Shown: positions 17,159 through 25,533, counted from the first letter of the stretch. The stretch is DNA of 64,000 nucleotides from Streptomyces ureilyticus (GCF_011045025.1 NZ_JAAKZX010000009.1:40534-104533), one strand, 5' to 3'. Translations and numbers: made by a program. Notes: generated by a model from the sequence alone, not told the origin.

Positions 17159-17752
17159 TCAGAGTGCAGTGGGGAGCGTCTTCCAGAGGTACTCCCGGTC
17201 GGGGGCGGCCTTGAGGGCGCGCAGAACAGCCGGGTGAGGTTCGGCATATAGAACCGAGTAGTCCGTCTCATGGGACTCCGGGTCGGGCACCCAGGCCAGG
17301 TGCTCCCCCTCGAGCGAGAACTGCGAGTCGACCCCCGGCTTGTTTCCGCGGCAGTCCTGCCGATGCCATGCCCCGTCGAACCGCACGGCGATGAGACCGT
17401 GCACGCAGAGCGCACTGCCGTCGTCATGCATCAGCGATTGGTAGCACAGCGCCGTAGGGATGTCCTCGGCCCGCAGCAGCGCGGCCAACGCGTGGGCCTT
17501 GGCGTGGCAGATACCGGTCCCTTGCTCCAGGACGTCCGAGGCACGCCAGGTGACGCGCGGATCACCGCTGTCGGCCGAGTGCGGGATGCCGTCGCGGACG
17601 AACTCGTACGCCGCTCGTGCATAGGCATACGAGTCATCGACTGTCGAGGCGAGTCGCGCCGCCGTCTCCCGTACGAGCGGATGATGATGGTCGATGACCT
17701 CGCTGGCGGCCAAGTACGCGGAAAGGTCAGGGGTTTCCTGGATCAGCTCCAT
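17159..17752 (-). CDS. Transglutaminase-like cysteine protease-fold protein
   Basis: A 197-residue protein of the transglutaminase-like superfamily. The nucleophile Cys lies in QGTGICHAKAHALAALLRAEDIPTAL, the His in CVHGLIAVRFDGAWHRQDC, and the partner Asp shortly after. Bacterial members are peptidases or amidases or of unknown role. The ATG at 17752 (MELIQETPDL) is taken rather than one 23 codons upstream; the ribosome-binding site is weak either way. It is convergent with the acyltransferase gene (7 bases apart) and divergent from the DUF2975 gene. Confidence 0.8.
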   Translation of the reverse strand: MELIQETPDLSAYLAASEVIDHHHPLVRETAARLASTVDDSYAYARAAYEFVRDGIPHSADSGDPRVTWRASDVLEQGTGICHAKAHALAALLRAEDIPTALCYQSLMHDDGSALCVHGLIAVRFDGAWHRQDCRGNKPGVDSQFSLEGEHLAWVPDPESHETDYSVLYAEPHPAVLRALKAAPDREYLWKTLPTAL

Positions 17753-17849
17753 GCCCGCAGAGCTTAGGAACGCGACCAGCAGAGAGTCAATGACTTTTCT
17801 GGAGAGCGCATATTTATGCACCGAGCCGCCCGACCACCACTTGCCGCAG

Positions 17850-17866
17850 CTATCGAATATCGATAG
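17850..17866. promoter_or_regulatory. Perfect AT-rich palindrome, probable operator
   Basis: CTATCGA-ata-TCGATAG, 7-bp perfect arms with a 3-base centre, lies 33 bases before the DUF2975 start and 98 bases before the divergent transglutaminase gene. The HTH protein encoded two genes on is the obvious candidate ligand. Confidence 0.55.
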
Positions 17867-17898
17867 GTTTCCATCGCGGTTCGATCGAGGGAGAAGCG

Positions 17899-18396
17899 AT
17901 GGGAAAGCTGACAGTGCTTGCGCTGCGCGCCGTGCTCGTGGTGTTGCTCGCCGGCTCGGTGTTCGTGCAGACGGTGATGGTGCCGCTGCTGGGCCGTGAC
18001 CTGGAGGGTGTGGACTCGGACCTGGCGTATCCGCCCACCGCGTTCCTCGTGATCATCGTCCTGGGCATCGTGACGGTCCAGGTCGTCATGGTCTGCGTAT
18101 GGCGGCTGGTGACGATGGTGCGGCACGGAACCGTGTTCTCCTACGCGGCCTTCCGGTACGTGGACATCGTGACCGGCGCGATCGTGGCTGCCGCCCTCCT
18201 GGTGTTCACGCTCGGGGTCCTCCTGGCGCCGGGCGAAGCCGTCGCGCCGGGCATCGTCCTCCTGATCGGCGGGGGCGTCGTGGCGACCCTGGGGGTCGCG
18301 TTCATCGTGCTCGTGCTGCGGATGCTGCTCGCCCAGGCCGTCGCGCGCGATGTCGAGGCGACGCGGATGCAGGCCGAGCTGGCGGAGGTGATCTGA
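17899..18396 (+). CDS. DUF2975 family membrane protein
   Basis: A 165-residue integral membrane protein with four predicted hydrophobic segments (about 5-28, 45-70, 90-112 and 118-145), matching DUF2975 in length and arrangement. GGGAGAAG precedes the ATG. Its stop shares one base with the start of the HTH gene (TGATG), so translation is coupled. DUF2975 genes are regularly paired with a small XRE/Cro-type regulator; the molecular role is not established. Confidence 0.85.
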   Translation: MGKLTVLALRAVLVVLLAGSVFVQTVMVPLLGRDLEGVDSDLAYPPTAFLVIIVLGIVTVQVVMVCVWRLVTMVRHGTVFSYAAFRYVDIVTGAIVAAALLVFTLGVLLAPGEAVAPGIVLLIGGGVVATLGVAFIVLVLRMLLAQAVARDVEATRMQAELAEVI

Positions 18397-18641
18397 TGCC
18401 GATCGCCGTCGACATCGATGTGATGCTGGCCAGGCGGAAGATGTCCGTGGGCGAACTCGCGGACCGCGTCGGGATCACGCCCGCCAACCTGGCCGTGCTC
18501 AAGAACGGCCGCGCCAAGGCGGTGCGCTTCACCACCCTTGCCGCGCTCTGCGAGGTGCTCGAGTGTCAGCCGGGAGACCTGCTGCGCTGGGAGGCGGAGG
18601 ACGCCGAGGAGGCGCGGACGGGCGAGGTCAGCCGTCGGTGA
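18396..18641 (+). CDS. Small XRE/Cro-type helix-turn-helix regulator
   Basis: An 81-residue DNA-binding protein. IAVDIDVMLARRKMSVGELADRVGITPANLAVLKNGRAKAVRFTTLAALCEVLECQPGDLLRW is one complete Cro-like domain with no effector domain. It overlaps the DUF2975 stop by one base. It probably represses its own promoter at the 17850-17866 palindrome, with the membrane partner possibly modulating it. It is convergent with the threonine aldolase gene, 4 bases away. Confidence 0.85.
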   Translation: MPIAVDIDVMLARRKMSVGELADRVGITPANLAVLKNGRAKAVRFTTLAALCEVLECQPGDLLRWEAEDAEEARTGEVSRR

Positions 18642-18645
18642 CGGG

Positions 18646-19734
18646 TCAGCGCGCCATCTCCTCCTTCAGGGCCGCCAGGAAGCCGTCCACGTCGTCCTCC
18701 GTCGTGTCGAAGGAGCACATCCAGCGGACGTCGCCCGCGGCCTCGTCCCAGAAGTAGAAGCGGTAGCGCTGCTGGAGGCGTTCGCTCACGTCGTGGGGCA
18801 GTCGGGCGAAGACGGCGTTGGCCTGTACCGGGTGGAGGATCTCGACGCCGTGCACCGCGCGCACGCCCTCGGCGAGGCGCTGGGCCATCTCGTTGGAGTG
18901 GCGGGCGTTGCGCAGCCACAGGTCCTTGGCGAGCAGGGCCTCCAACTGCACGGAGACGAAGCGCATCTTGGAGGCGAGCTGCATCGACAGCTTGCGCAGG
19001 TGCTTCATATGGCTGACGGCGTCCTGGTTCAGGACCACGACCGCCTCGCCGAACAGCGCGCCGTTCTTGGTGCCGCCGAAGGACAGCACGTCCACGCCGA
19101 CCGCGTCGGTGAACGCGCGCATCGGCACGTTCAGCGAGGCGGCGGCGTTGGCGATCCGGGCCCCGTCGAGGTGCACCTTCATGCCGCGGGCGTGGGCGTG
19201 CTCACAGATCGCCCGGATCTCGTCGGGCGTGTAGACGGTGCCGAGTTCGGTGTTCTGGGTGATCGAGACGACCTGCGGCATCGCGCGGTGCTCGTCCTCC
19301 CAGCCGTACGCCTGCCGGTCGATCAGCTCGGGTGTGAGCTTGCCGTCGGGGGTGGGCACCGTCAGCAGCTTGAGGCCGCCCATGCGCTCGGGGGCGCCGC
19401 CCTCGTCGACGTTGATGTGCGCGCTCTCCGCGCAGATCACCGCACCCCAGCGGTCCGTGAGCGCCTGGAGTGCCACGACGTTGGCGCCCGTCCCGTTGAA
19501 GACGGGGAACGCCTCGGCCGTCGCACCGAAGTGACTGCGCATCACCTGCTGGAGGTTTTCGGTGTACGCGTCCTCGCCGTACGCGATCTGGTGACCGCCG
19601 TTGGCCAGGGCCAGCGCGGCGAGCACCTCGGGATGGGCCCCCGCGTAGTTGTCGCTGGCGAAGCCACGGACCTCCGGGTCGTGATGACGCCGCGCGTCGG
19701 TCTTCGGAGGGTTCACGGCTTCTTTGTCAGCCAC
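18646..19734 (-). CDS. Low-specificity threonine aldolase (beta-eliminating lyase family)
   Basis: A 362-residue fold-type-I PLP enzyme that cleaves L-threonine or L-allo-threonine to glycine and acetaldehyde. Landmarks are FASDNYAGAHPEVLAAL near the N-terminus, HLDGARIANAAASLNVP (the Asp that holds PLP) and the PLP-lysine motif DVLSFGGTKNGALFGEAVV. Its start overlaps the end of the SDR gene by 22 bases, making it the last gene of the DUF6421-SDR operon. Its pairing with an SDR suggests a hydroxy-amino-acid oxidation/cleavage sequence, but this is inference. Confidence 0.9.
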   Translation of the reverse strand: MADKEAVNPPKTDARRHHDPEVRGFASDNYAGAHPEVLAALALANGGHQIAYGEDAYTENLQQVMRSHFGATAEAFPVFNGTGANVVALQALTDRWGAVICAESAHINVDEGGAPERMGGLKLLTVPTPDGKLTPELIDRQAYGWEDEHRAMPQVVSITQNTELGTVYTPDEIRAICEHAHARGMKVHLDGARIANAAASLNVPMRAFTDAVGVDVLSFGGTKNGALFGEAVVVLNQDAVSHMKHLRKLSMQLASKMRFVSVQLEALLAKDLWLRNARHSNEMAQRLAEGVRAVHGVEILHPVQANAVFARLPHDVSERLQQRYRFYFWDEAAGDVRWMCSFDTTEDDVDGFLAALKEEMAR

Positions 19735-20459
19735 AGACGCTGTCCGTTCACTTCGGCGGCGGGCCGCTCCCAGACATCGACGATGGCCTCGGCCAGGTCC
19801 CTGACGTCCGTGAAACCCGCGAACTTCGCGTTGGGGCGCTCGGCGCGCATCGCGTCGTGCACCAACGCCTTCACGACCAGGATCGCAGCCGCCGACGTGG
19901 GCCCGGACTCGCCCCCGGCCTTGCGGAAGTAGTCCGCCATGGCCAGCGTCCAGGCCTCGGCGGCGGCCTTCGCGGCGGCGTAGGCGGCGTTGCCCGCGGT
20001 GGGCTTGCTCGCCCCCGCGGCGCTGATCAGGACGTAGCGGCCGCGATCGCTGCGCTGCAAGGCCTCGTGGAAGGCGAGGGAGGTGTGCGCCACGGTACGG
20101 ATGAGCAGCATCTCGAGGAAGTCCCAGTCGTCGAGGCTCGTCCTGGCGAAGGTCTCGCTGCCGCGCCAGCCGCCGACGAGGTGGACCAGGCCGTCGACGC
20201 GGCCGAAGTCCTTCTCGATGCGGGTGGCCCAGTCCTGAGCCGACTGCCGGTCGAGCAGGTCGACCGTGTCCCCGACGACGGTCGCGCCGCCGTGTGCGTA
20301 GCTCGCCGCGTCCACGGCCTCCGCGAGCCGCTCCGGATCGTTGTCCGAGCCGATGACGACCGCTCCCGCCTCGGCGAGCCGCAGCAACGCGGCCCGTCCG
20401 GCGGGACCACCCGCACCGGCCACCGCGATCACCGCGCCGTTGAGCGCCCCGTTCCCCAT
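19713..20459 (-). CDS. SDR family NAD(P)-dependent oxidoreductase
   Basis: A 248-residue short-chain dehydrogenase. Cofactor motif VIAVAGAGGPAGRAALLRL at the N-terminus (a GxGGxxG variant), the catalytic Ser in VLISAAGAS, and Tyr/Lys in AAYAAAKAAAEAW; the usual YxxxK is intact. The ATG at 20459 has AGGAGG eight bases upstream. An alternative GTG at 20501 overlaps the DUF6421 stop (GTGA) and would add 14 residues. Either way it is translationally linked to the genes on both sides. Substrate unknown. Confidence 0.88.
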   Translation of the reverse strand: MGNGALNGAVIAVAGAGGPAGRAALLRLAEAGAVVIGSDNDPERLAEAVDAASYAHGGATVVGDTVDLLDRQSAQDWATRIEKDFGRVDGLVHLVGGWRGSETFARTSLDDWDFLEMLLIRTVAHTSLAFHEALQRSDRGRYVLISAAGASKPTAGNAAYAAAKAAAEAWTLAMADYFRKAGGESGPTSAAAILVVKALVHDAMRAERPNAKFAGFTDVRDLAEAIVDVWERPAAEVNGQRLWLTKKP

Positions 20460-20497
20460 GGTCCTCGCCTCCTGAGCAGTGTTCTGGACGAGATCGC

Positions 20498-21895
20498 TCA
20501 CGCGGCGACCCGCTCGGCGCCCTCCGCGACGATCCCCTTGGTGGAGGCGATCACGTTCTTGAGCTTCTTGGAGAGTGCCTCATAGAACATGCTCAGCGGA
20601 AACTCGTCCGGAAGCACGTCATCGACGAGTTTTCGCGGCGGCTGGCTCAGATCAAGGGCGTCGGGGCCCTTGGCCCACTTGGAGCCCGGGTGCGGGGCGA
20701 GGTAGGTGGAGACGAGTTCGTAGCCGGCGAACCAGTGGACCAGCTTCGGGCGGTCGATGCCCTCGCGGTACAGCTTCTCGATCTCGGCGCACAGCTCGTT
20801 GGTGACCTGCGGAGCGCGCTGCCAGTCGATGAACAGCTTGTTGTCGGTCCAGCGGACGACATCGTGCTTGTGCAGGTACGCGAAGAGCAGCTGGCCGCCG
20901 AGGCCGTCGTAGTTGCGGACGCGCTCTCCGGTGACCGGGAAGCGGAACATCCGGTCGAACAGCACCGCGTACTGGACGTCACGGCCCTGCGGGACGCCGT
21001 CGGCCTCCAGCTTCACGGCCTCCCTGAAGGCGGTGAGGTCGCAGCGCAGCTCCTCCAGGCCGTACATCCAGAAGGGCTGGCGCTGCTTGATCATGAACGG
21101 GTCGAAGGGCAGGTCGCCGTGGCTGTGGGTGCGGTCATGGACCATGTCCCACAGAACGAAGGCCTGCTGGCAGCGGTCTTGGTCGGCGACCATCTCGCGG
21201 ACGTCGTCGGGCAGTTCGAGCCCGAGGATGCCGACGGCGGCCTCGGTGACCCGGCGGAACCGGGCGGCCTCACGGTCACAGAAGATGCCGCCCCAGCTGA
21301 ACCGCTCGGGGGCCTCGCGCACGGCGATGGTCTCCGGGAAGAGGACGGCCGAGTTGGTGTCGTAGCCCGAGGTGAAGTCCTCGAAGGTGATGCCGCAGAA
21401 CAGCGGGTTGTCGTAGCGGGTGCGCTCCAGCTCGGCGAGCCAGTCCGGCCAGACCATGCGCAGCACGAGGGCTTCGAGGTTGCGGTTCGGGTTGCCGTTC
21501 TGCGTGTACATCGGGAAGACGACCAGGTGCTGGAGGCCGTCCCGGCGGTTGGCGGCGGGCTGGAAGGCCAGCAGCGAGTCGAGGAAGTCGGGCACCTTGA
21601 AGCCGTCGTCTGCCCAGCGCCGCAGGTCAGCGACCAGCGCCTTGTGGTAGGCGGCGTCGTGCGGCAGCAGGGGCGCGAGCGCCTCGACGGCGTCCACGAC
21701 ACGGCGTACGGCGCGATCGGCGTCGCCGCGATCGGGGGCGCCCTCCGCCTCGAAGTCGATCGAGCCGTCCTTGGACTGCCATGGCCGGATCCGCTCCACG
21801 GCATCCTTGAGCACGGGCCAGGCCGGGTGCTCCACCACCCTGCCACCGGGAGGAACCTGCTCCTCCGTACCCACCTGCACAAGAATTTCCGTCAT
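20498..21895 (-). CDS. DUF6421 family protein, possible metalloenzyme
   Basis: A 465-residue cytoplasmic protein of the DUF6421 family, function unknown. The most striking part is a charged motif VHDRTHSHGDLPFD (H253, D254, H257, H259) followed some 25 residues later by YGLEELRCDLTAF (E281, E282, R284, D286). This arrangement recalls the HExxH…EExR(A/C)(E/D) layout of M49-type metallopeptidases, with Asp in place of the first Glu. The ATG at 21895 has GGAGGATGGGGTC before it. It is the first gene of an operon with the SDR and threonine aldolase genes. Confidence 0.8.
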   Translation of the reverse strand: MTEILVQVGTEEQVPPGGRVVEHPAWPVLKDAVERIRPWQSKDGSIDFEAEGAPDRGDADRAVRRVVDAVEALAPLLPHDAAYHKALVADLRRWADDGFKVPDFLDSLLAFQPAANRRDGLQHLVVFPMYTQNGNPNRNLEALVLRMVWPDWLAELERTRYDNPLFCGITFEDFTSGYDTNSAVLFPETIAVREAPERFSWGGIFCDREAARFRRVTEAAVGILGLELPDDVREMVADQDRCQQAFVLWDMVHDRTHSHGDLPFDPFMIKQRQPFWMYGLEELRCDLTAFREAVKLEADGVPQGRDVQYAVLFDRMFRFPVTGERVRNYDGLGGQLLFAYLHKHDVVRWTDNKLFIDWQRAPQVTNELCAEIEKLYREGIDRPKLVHWFAGYELVSTYLAPHPGSKWAKGPDALDLSQPPRKLVDDVLPDEFPLSMFYEALSKKLKNVIASTKGIVAEGAERVAA

Positions 21896-22276
21896 GACCC
21901 CATCCTCCACGGGAGAACCTCGCGTACACACACCGTATGCATGCGGGGTTCCCTCTCACAAGTGGGGTTCCGGGAAATCATCCTGTGAAACCCCCCTCTT
22001 CACCGCCTTTTTTCCTGTCGGATACCGTTTCGGCGATTACTTCCACCGCTTCCGGGGTAGCGATGCGGGCGGTCGGCGTGTGGGCGGTCAACCCGCCTCG
22101 GGACTCGCCCACGTGAGAGTGAGCCCGGGTGCCGCGACAGGCCGCTGGAATGCGTGATTCCTCGCGTTCGGACCGGGTCCATCGCCGAGCGGGGCGATTA
22201 GGCTGCGGCTGGCCGCGTGGGCACGGGACCGCAGCGCGCGGCTGCCGAGCCGCCGTCGACGGAAGCGGAGTCAGTC
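21896..22276. promoter_or_regulatory. Divergent DUF6421 / glycerophosphodiesterase intergenic region
   Basis: 381 bases with no credible gene. GGGGTTCC occurs twice, at 21945-21952 and 21964-21971, in direct orientation with a 19-base period, 50-76 bases upstream of the DUF6421 start. This is a plausible site for an activator or an alternative sigma factor. The remainder shows nothing I can name. Confidence 0.4.
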
Positions 22277-22960
22277 TTGAACTTCCTCACCATCGGTCAC
22301 CGCGGAATCATGGGTGTCGAACCCGAGAACACCCTCCGTTCCTTCGTCGCCGCCGAGCAGGCGGGCCTCGACGTGATCGAACTCGATCTGCATCTGAGCA
22401 AGGACGGCGCGCTGGTCGTCATGCACGACGCCGACGTGGACCGGACGACCGACGGTTCGGGGCCGATCGCCGAGCAGGCCCTCGCCGAGCTGCGCGCACT
22501 GGACGCGGGCCGCGGTGAGCGCATCCCGGTCTTCGAAGAGGTCCTGGACGCCGTCACGGCTCCGCTCCAGGCCGAGATCAAGGACGTCGCGGCGGCTCAG
22601 GCCCTCGCCGAGGTCATGCACCGGCGGGATCTGTCCGGCCGGGTCGAGGTGCTGTCGTTCCACGACGAGGCGGTCGCCGAGATCGCCCGGCTCGTCCCGG
22701 GCGTACGCACCGGGCTGGTCGCCAGCCGGTACGGCACCGATGTCGTCGAGCGCGCCACCGCGGCCGGCGCCACCAGTGTCGTGCTGAACATCCGGCGGCT
22801 CACTCTGGAGATCGTCGAGTGCGCGCGCAAGGCGGATCTGCGGATCATCGGCTGGGTGGTGAACACGCAGGACCATCTGCGGCTGGTACGCGCCCTGGAG
22901 CTGGACGGCGCGACCACCGACTACCCGGAGATCAAGCGCACCGGACGCTTCACGGCGTAA
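22277..22960 (+). CDS. Glycerophosphodiester phosphodiesterase
   Basis: A 227-residue GDPD-family TIM barrel that hydrolyses glycerophosphodiesters to glycerol-3-phosphate and an alcohol. Catalytic IGHRGIMGVEPENTL holds H8 and R9 with E15/E17; the metal-site ELDLHLSKDGALVVMHDADVDRTTDGSG follows at about 37-64; ATTDYPEI lies near the C-terminus. There is no signal peptide, so it acts inside the cell. The start is TTG, supported by GCGGAG six bases upstream and by the motif beginning at residue 6; an upstream in-frame GTG would add 20 unlikely residues. Confidence 0.9.
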   Translation: MNFLTIGHRGIMGVEPENTLRSFVAAEQAGLDVIELDLHLSKDGALVVMHDADVDRTTDGSGPIAEQALAELRALDAGRGERIPVFEEVLDAVTAPLQAEIKDVAAAQALAEVMHRRDLSGRVEVLSFHDEAVAEIARLVPGVRTGLVASRYGTDVVERATAAGATSVVLNIRRLTLEIVECARKADLRIIGWVVNTQDHLRLVRALELDGATTDYPEIKRTGRFTA

Positions 22961-22963
22961 CGG

Positions 22964-23506
22964 CTATACGAGCGGCTTCACCAGCAGCTCGAACTGCAGG
23001 TCGGCGCGCTGCGGGATGCCGAACCGCTCGTCGCCGTACGGGAAGGGCGTCATCTGTCCCGTACGGCGGTAGCCGCGCCGCTCGTACCAGGCGATGAGGT
23101 CTTCTCGTGCGGTGATCACGGTCATGTGCATCTCCGCGGCGCCCCACGACTCGCGGGCGTACCGCTCGGCCTCGGCGAGGATCACCTTGCCGAGGCCTTC
23201 GCCCTGCTGCACGGGGCTGACCGCGAACATGCCGAAGTAGGCGTGATCACCGCGGTGTTCGAGCTGACAGCAGGCGATCAGGGTGCCGCCGCGCTCGACG
23301 ACGCGCAGTCGGCTGTCGGGCGACTTGATGACCTCGAGCACGCCCTCCGGATCCGTCCGCTGCCCCTGAAGGATGTCCGCCTCGGTGGTCCAGCCGGTCC
23401 GGCTGGAGTCCCCGCGGTAGGCCGACTCGATCAGCGCGACAAGGGCGTCGACGTCGCCTTCGGTGGCGTCTCGGAAGGTCAGGCCGGTAGCGGCGGCTGT
23501 GTCCAT
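22964..23506 (-). CDS. GNAT family N-acetyltransferase
   Basis: A 180-residue acetyltransferase. The acetyl-CoA motif is present as FGMFAVSPVQQGEGLGKVILAEAERYA (a Q-x-x-G-x-G variant), followed by the MHMTVITAREDLIAWYERRGYRRTGQMTPFPYG strand-helix region. The N-terminus begins LTFRDATEGDVDALVALIESAYRG. The ATG at 23506 has GGAG upstream and matches the domain start. Its substrate may be an amino group on a small molecule or protein. It ends three bases from the convergent glycerophosphodiesterase gene. Confidence 0.85.
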   Translation of the reverse strand: MDTAAATGLTFRDATEGDVDALVALIESAYRGDSSRTGWTTEADILQGQRTDPEGVLEVIKSPDSRLRVVERGGTLIACCQLEHRGDHAYFGMFAVSPVQQGEGLGKVILAEAERYARESWGAAEMHMTVITAREDLIAWYERRGYRRTGQMTPFPYGDERFGIPQRADLQFELLVKPLV

Positions 23507-23577
23507 GGAGGGGGTTCTCCGATCTCGGCGCGGCTCGGGCACCGAAGAGCGTAACCCTCCCACTAAGGTGCGGCTCC

Positions 23578-23964
23578 ATGGTGCATGTACTGAGCAGCCG
23601 GACCCTGCTCCGGCCGACCGATCCCGAGCGCTCCCGCGCCTTCTACGGCGAGCAACTGGGCCTCGCCGTCTACCGCGAATTCGGCACCGGACCGGAGCGC
23701 GGCACCGTCTACTTCCTCGGCGGCGGTTACCTGGAGGTCGCGGGCCGCTCCGACGAACCCCCCTCCCCCGCGGTCAAGCTATGGCTCCAGGTGGCGGACG
23801 CGACCGCCGCGTACGAAGAGCTGACGGCTCGGGGCGTCGAGATCGTGCGGCCCCCGGTCAAAGAACCGTGGGGCCTCATCGAGATGTGGCTGACCGATCC
23901 GGACGGAACCGAGATCGCGGTGGTGGAAGTACCGGCGGACCATCCGCTGCGGTATCGGCCGTAA
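23578..23964 (+). CDS. VOC (glyoxalase/bleomycin-resistance fold) protein
   Basis: A 128-residue single-domain VOC protein. SSRTLLRPTDPERSRAFYGEQLGLAVYREFG opens the fold and LIEMWLTDPDGTEIAVVEVPADHPLRYRP closes it; the metal-ligand Glu in LTDPDGTEI is present. It may be a lyase, isomerase or binding protein. AAGGTG lies upstream of the ATG. It is divergent from the GNAT gene. Confidence 0.85.
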   Translation: MVHVLSSRTLLRPTDPERSRAFYGEQLGLAVYREFGTGPERGTVYFLGGGYLEVAGRSDEPPSPAVKLWLQVADATAAYEELTARGVEIVRPPVKEPWGLIEMWLTDPDGTEIAVVEVPADHPLRYRP

Positions 23965-24248
23965 GGCCCGGGACAAGATGCGCGAAGCGCCGCGCGTCTC
24001 CGGTACGATGCTTCGGTCGTTCCGTGAGCCCTTGAAGGCACGAACCGGCCTGGCCGGGGAGACGGTTGTACGTGGTGTCGACCGGATCGACGTCGCCAGG
24101 ACTTCCTGGCGTGGGGCCCTGTCACCGGTCCCGCACCGCATGGCGGTCCGGCCGTCATGCGGTGGATGCGACCCGTGACCGCCCTGCCGTGGGGGGCAGT
24201 CGGGAGCGCGACGAGGTGTGGACGGCTGAGCGCACAAGCTCAGTCGCT
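23965..24248. other. Gene-free stretch with two adjacent hairpins
   Basis: 284 bases between the VOC and LLM gene ends. Two neighbouring inverted repeats occur: GTCGA/TCGAC at 24077-24091 (5-base loop) and the stronger CGCCAGG-actt-CCTGGCG at 24094-24111. A TACGAT -10-like box lies about 80 bases before them. Codon positions show no clear coding bias. It could be a terminator for the VOC gene or a small structured RNA. Confidence 0.4.
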
Positions 24249-25229
24249 TCACGGCCGAGAAGGTGACAGGTCCTTCAGTGCCGGCAGCAGCTCCTTCTCC
24301 GCCCAGTCCAGGAACGGCTGCTGGTGGTCGCCGCCGACCTGGACGAGGGCGATCTCCGTGAAGCCGGCCGTGACGAAGGGGCGTACGGCTTCGACGAAGG
24401 TGTCGACGTCGTCGCCGCACGGAATGGTCTCCGCGACGTCGTCCGGACGCACGTTTGCGGTGGCGGCGTCGAAGTTCGCGGGGCCGGGAAGTTCGGCGTT
24501 GACCGGCCAGCCGCCGAGCGACCAGCGGAACTGCTCGTGGGCCCGGGTGACGGCGGCGTCCTTGTCGGGGTCGTAGCAGACGGGGAGTTGGCCCACCCTG
24601 GGTTTGCCGGTGCCGCCGTGGCGGTCGAAGGAGTCCAGCAGTTCGGACTTCGGCTCGGTGGCGATCAACAGGTCGGCCAGCCGGCCGGCGAGTGCGCAGG
24701 AGTGCTCCCCCGAGACGGCGATGCCGATCGGGGGCGGTTCGTCGGGGAGGTCGTAGAGCCTGGCGTTCTCCACATCGTAGTGAGCGCCGTGGTGGTTCAC
24801 GTTCTTGCCGGCGAACAGCGCGCGGATGATCTCCACGGCCTCTTCCAGCATGTCGAGACGCACGTGTGCGGCGGGCCAACCGGCGCCCACCACATGCTCG
24901 TTGAGGTTCTCGCCGGAGCCCAGCCCGAGACGGAAGCGGCCCTCGGCGAGCAGCTGCGTCGTGGCGGCCTTCTGCGCGACGACCGCCGGGTGATAGCGGG
25001 TCGTCGGGCAGGTCACGTACGTCATGAGGGGAATCGTGGAGGTGGCCTGTGCCGCGGCGCCGAGCACGCTCCACGCGTACGGGGCGTGGCCCTGTTCCTC
25101 GAGCCACGGGAAGTAGTGGTCCGAGGTGACGGAGAAGTCGAATCCGGCCTGCTCCGCGGCGACCACGTGCCGTACGAGCTCACGTGGGCCGGCCTGCTCG
25201 GTCATCATCGTGTATCCGATTCGCACCAT
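24249..25229 (-). CDS. LLM-class F420-dependent oxidoreductase
   Basis: A 326-residue luciferase-like TIM-barrel oxidoreductase expected to use coenzyme F420. MVRIGYTMMTEQAGPRELVRHVVAAEQAGFDFSVTSDHYFPWLEEQGHAPYAWSVLGAAAQAT is the typical N-terminal part; GRFRLGLGSGENLNEHVVG and the C-terminal ALVQVGGDHQQPFLDWAEKELLPAL agree with the mycobacterial TIGR03557-type group. The ATG at 25229 is preferred over one 27 codons upstream because the fold starts immediately. It is divergent from the Rho-N-like gene. Substrate unknown. Confidence 0.87.
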   Translation of the reverse strand: MVRIGYTMMTEQAGPRELVRHVVAAEQAGFDFSVTSDHYFPWLEEQGHAPYAWSVLGAAAQATSTIPLMTYVTCPTTRYHPAVVAQKAATTQLLAEGRFRLGLGSGENLNEHVVGAGWPAAHVRLDMLEEAVEIIRALFAGKNVNHHGAHYDVENARLYDLPDEPPPIGIAVSGEHSCALAGRLADLLIATEPKSELLDSFDRHGGTGKPRVGQLPVCYDPDKDAAVTRAHEQFRWSLGGWPVNAELPGPANFDAATANVRPDDVAETIPCGDDVDTFVEAVRPFVTAGFTEIALVQVGGDHQQPFLDWAEKELLPALKDLSPSRP

Positions 25230-25290
25230 GCGTTCCGGGTGGCCGGTCCGGGGTACCCGAAACGTGCCCTGAACGAGAGAAGGGATCTCC

Positions 25291-25533
25291 ATGCCCAGGC
25301 CGCAGATCAAGGACGAGAAGACGTATCAGTCGCTGCGCCGTGAGGGCGCGGGCAAGGAGAAGGCGGCGCGGATCGCCAACAGCCCGACGTCCTCCTCCCG
25401 CAAGGGCGGCAAGCACGGCAAGTACGAGGACCAGTCGAAGTCGGACGTCTACGAGGAAGCGAAGAAGGTCGGCATCAAGGGCCGTTCCTCGATGTCGAAG
25501 GATGAGCTGATCAAGGCGTTGCGGAACCGCTGA
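25291..25533 (+). CDS. Small basic protein with Rho N-terminal-like (SAP-like) domain
   Basis: An 80-residue, highly charged protein. The C-terminal SKSDVYEEAKKVGIKGRSSMSKDELIKALRNR is a helix-extended-loop-helix of the Rho-N/SAP type that binds nucleic acid; the N-terminus is KDEKTYQSLRREGAGKEKAARIANS. GAGAGAAGGGA precedes the ATG. Similar small proteins are common in actinobacteria and may be nucleoid-associated or stress-related; that role is inference. Confidence 0.8.
   Translation: MPRPQIKDEKTYQSLRREGAGKEKAARIANSPTSSSRKGGKHGKYEDQSKSDVYEEAKKVGIKGRSSMSKDELIKALRNR

Noticed and set aside
23978..24178. 66-codon plus-strand frame in the VOC-LLM gap
   Set aside because: No ribosome-binding site, weak third-position bias and overlap with the two hairpins; kept only as a structured noncoding region.
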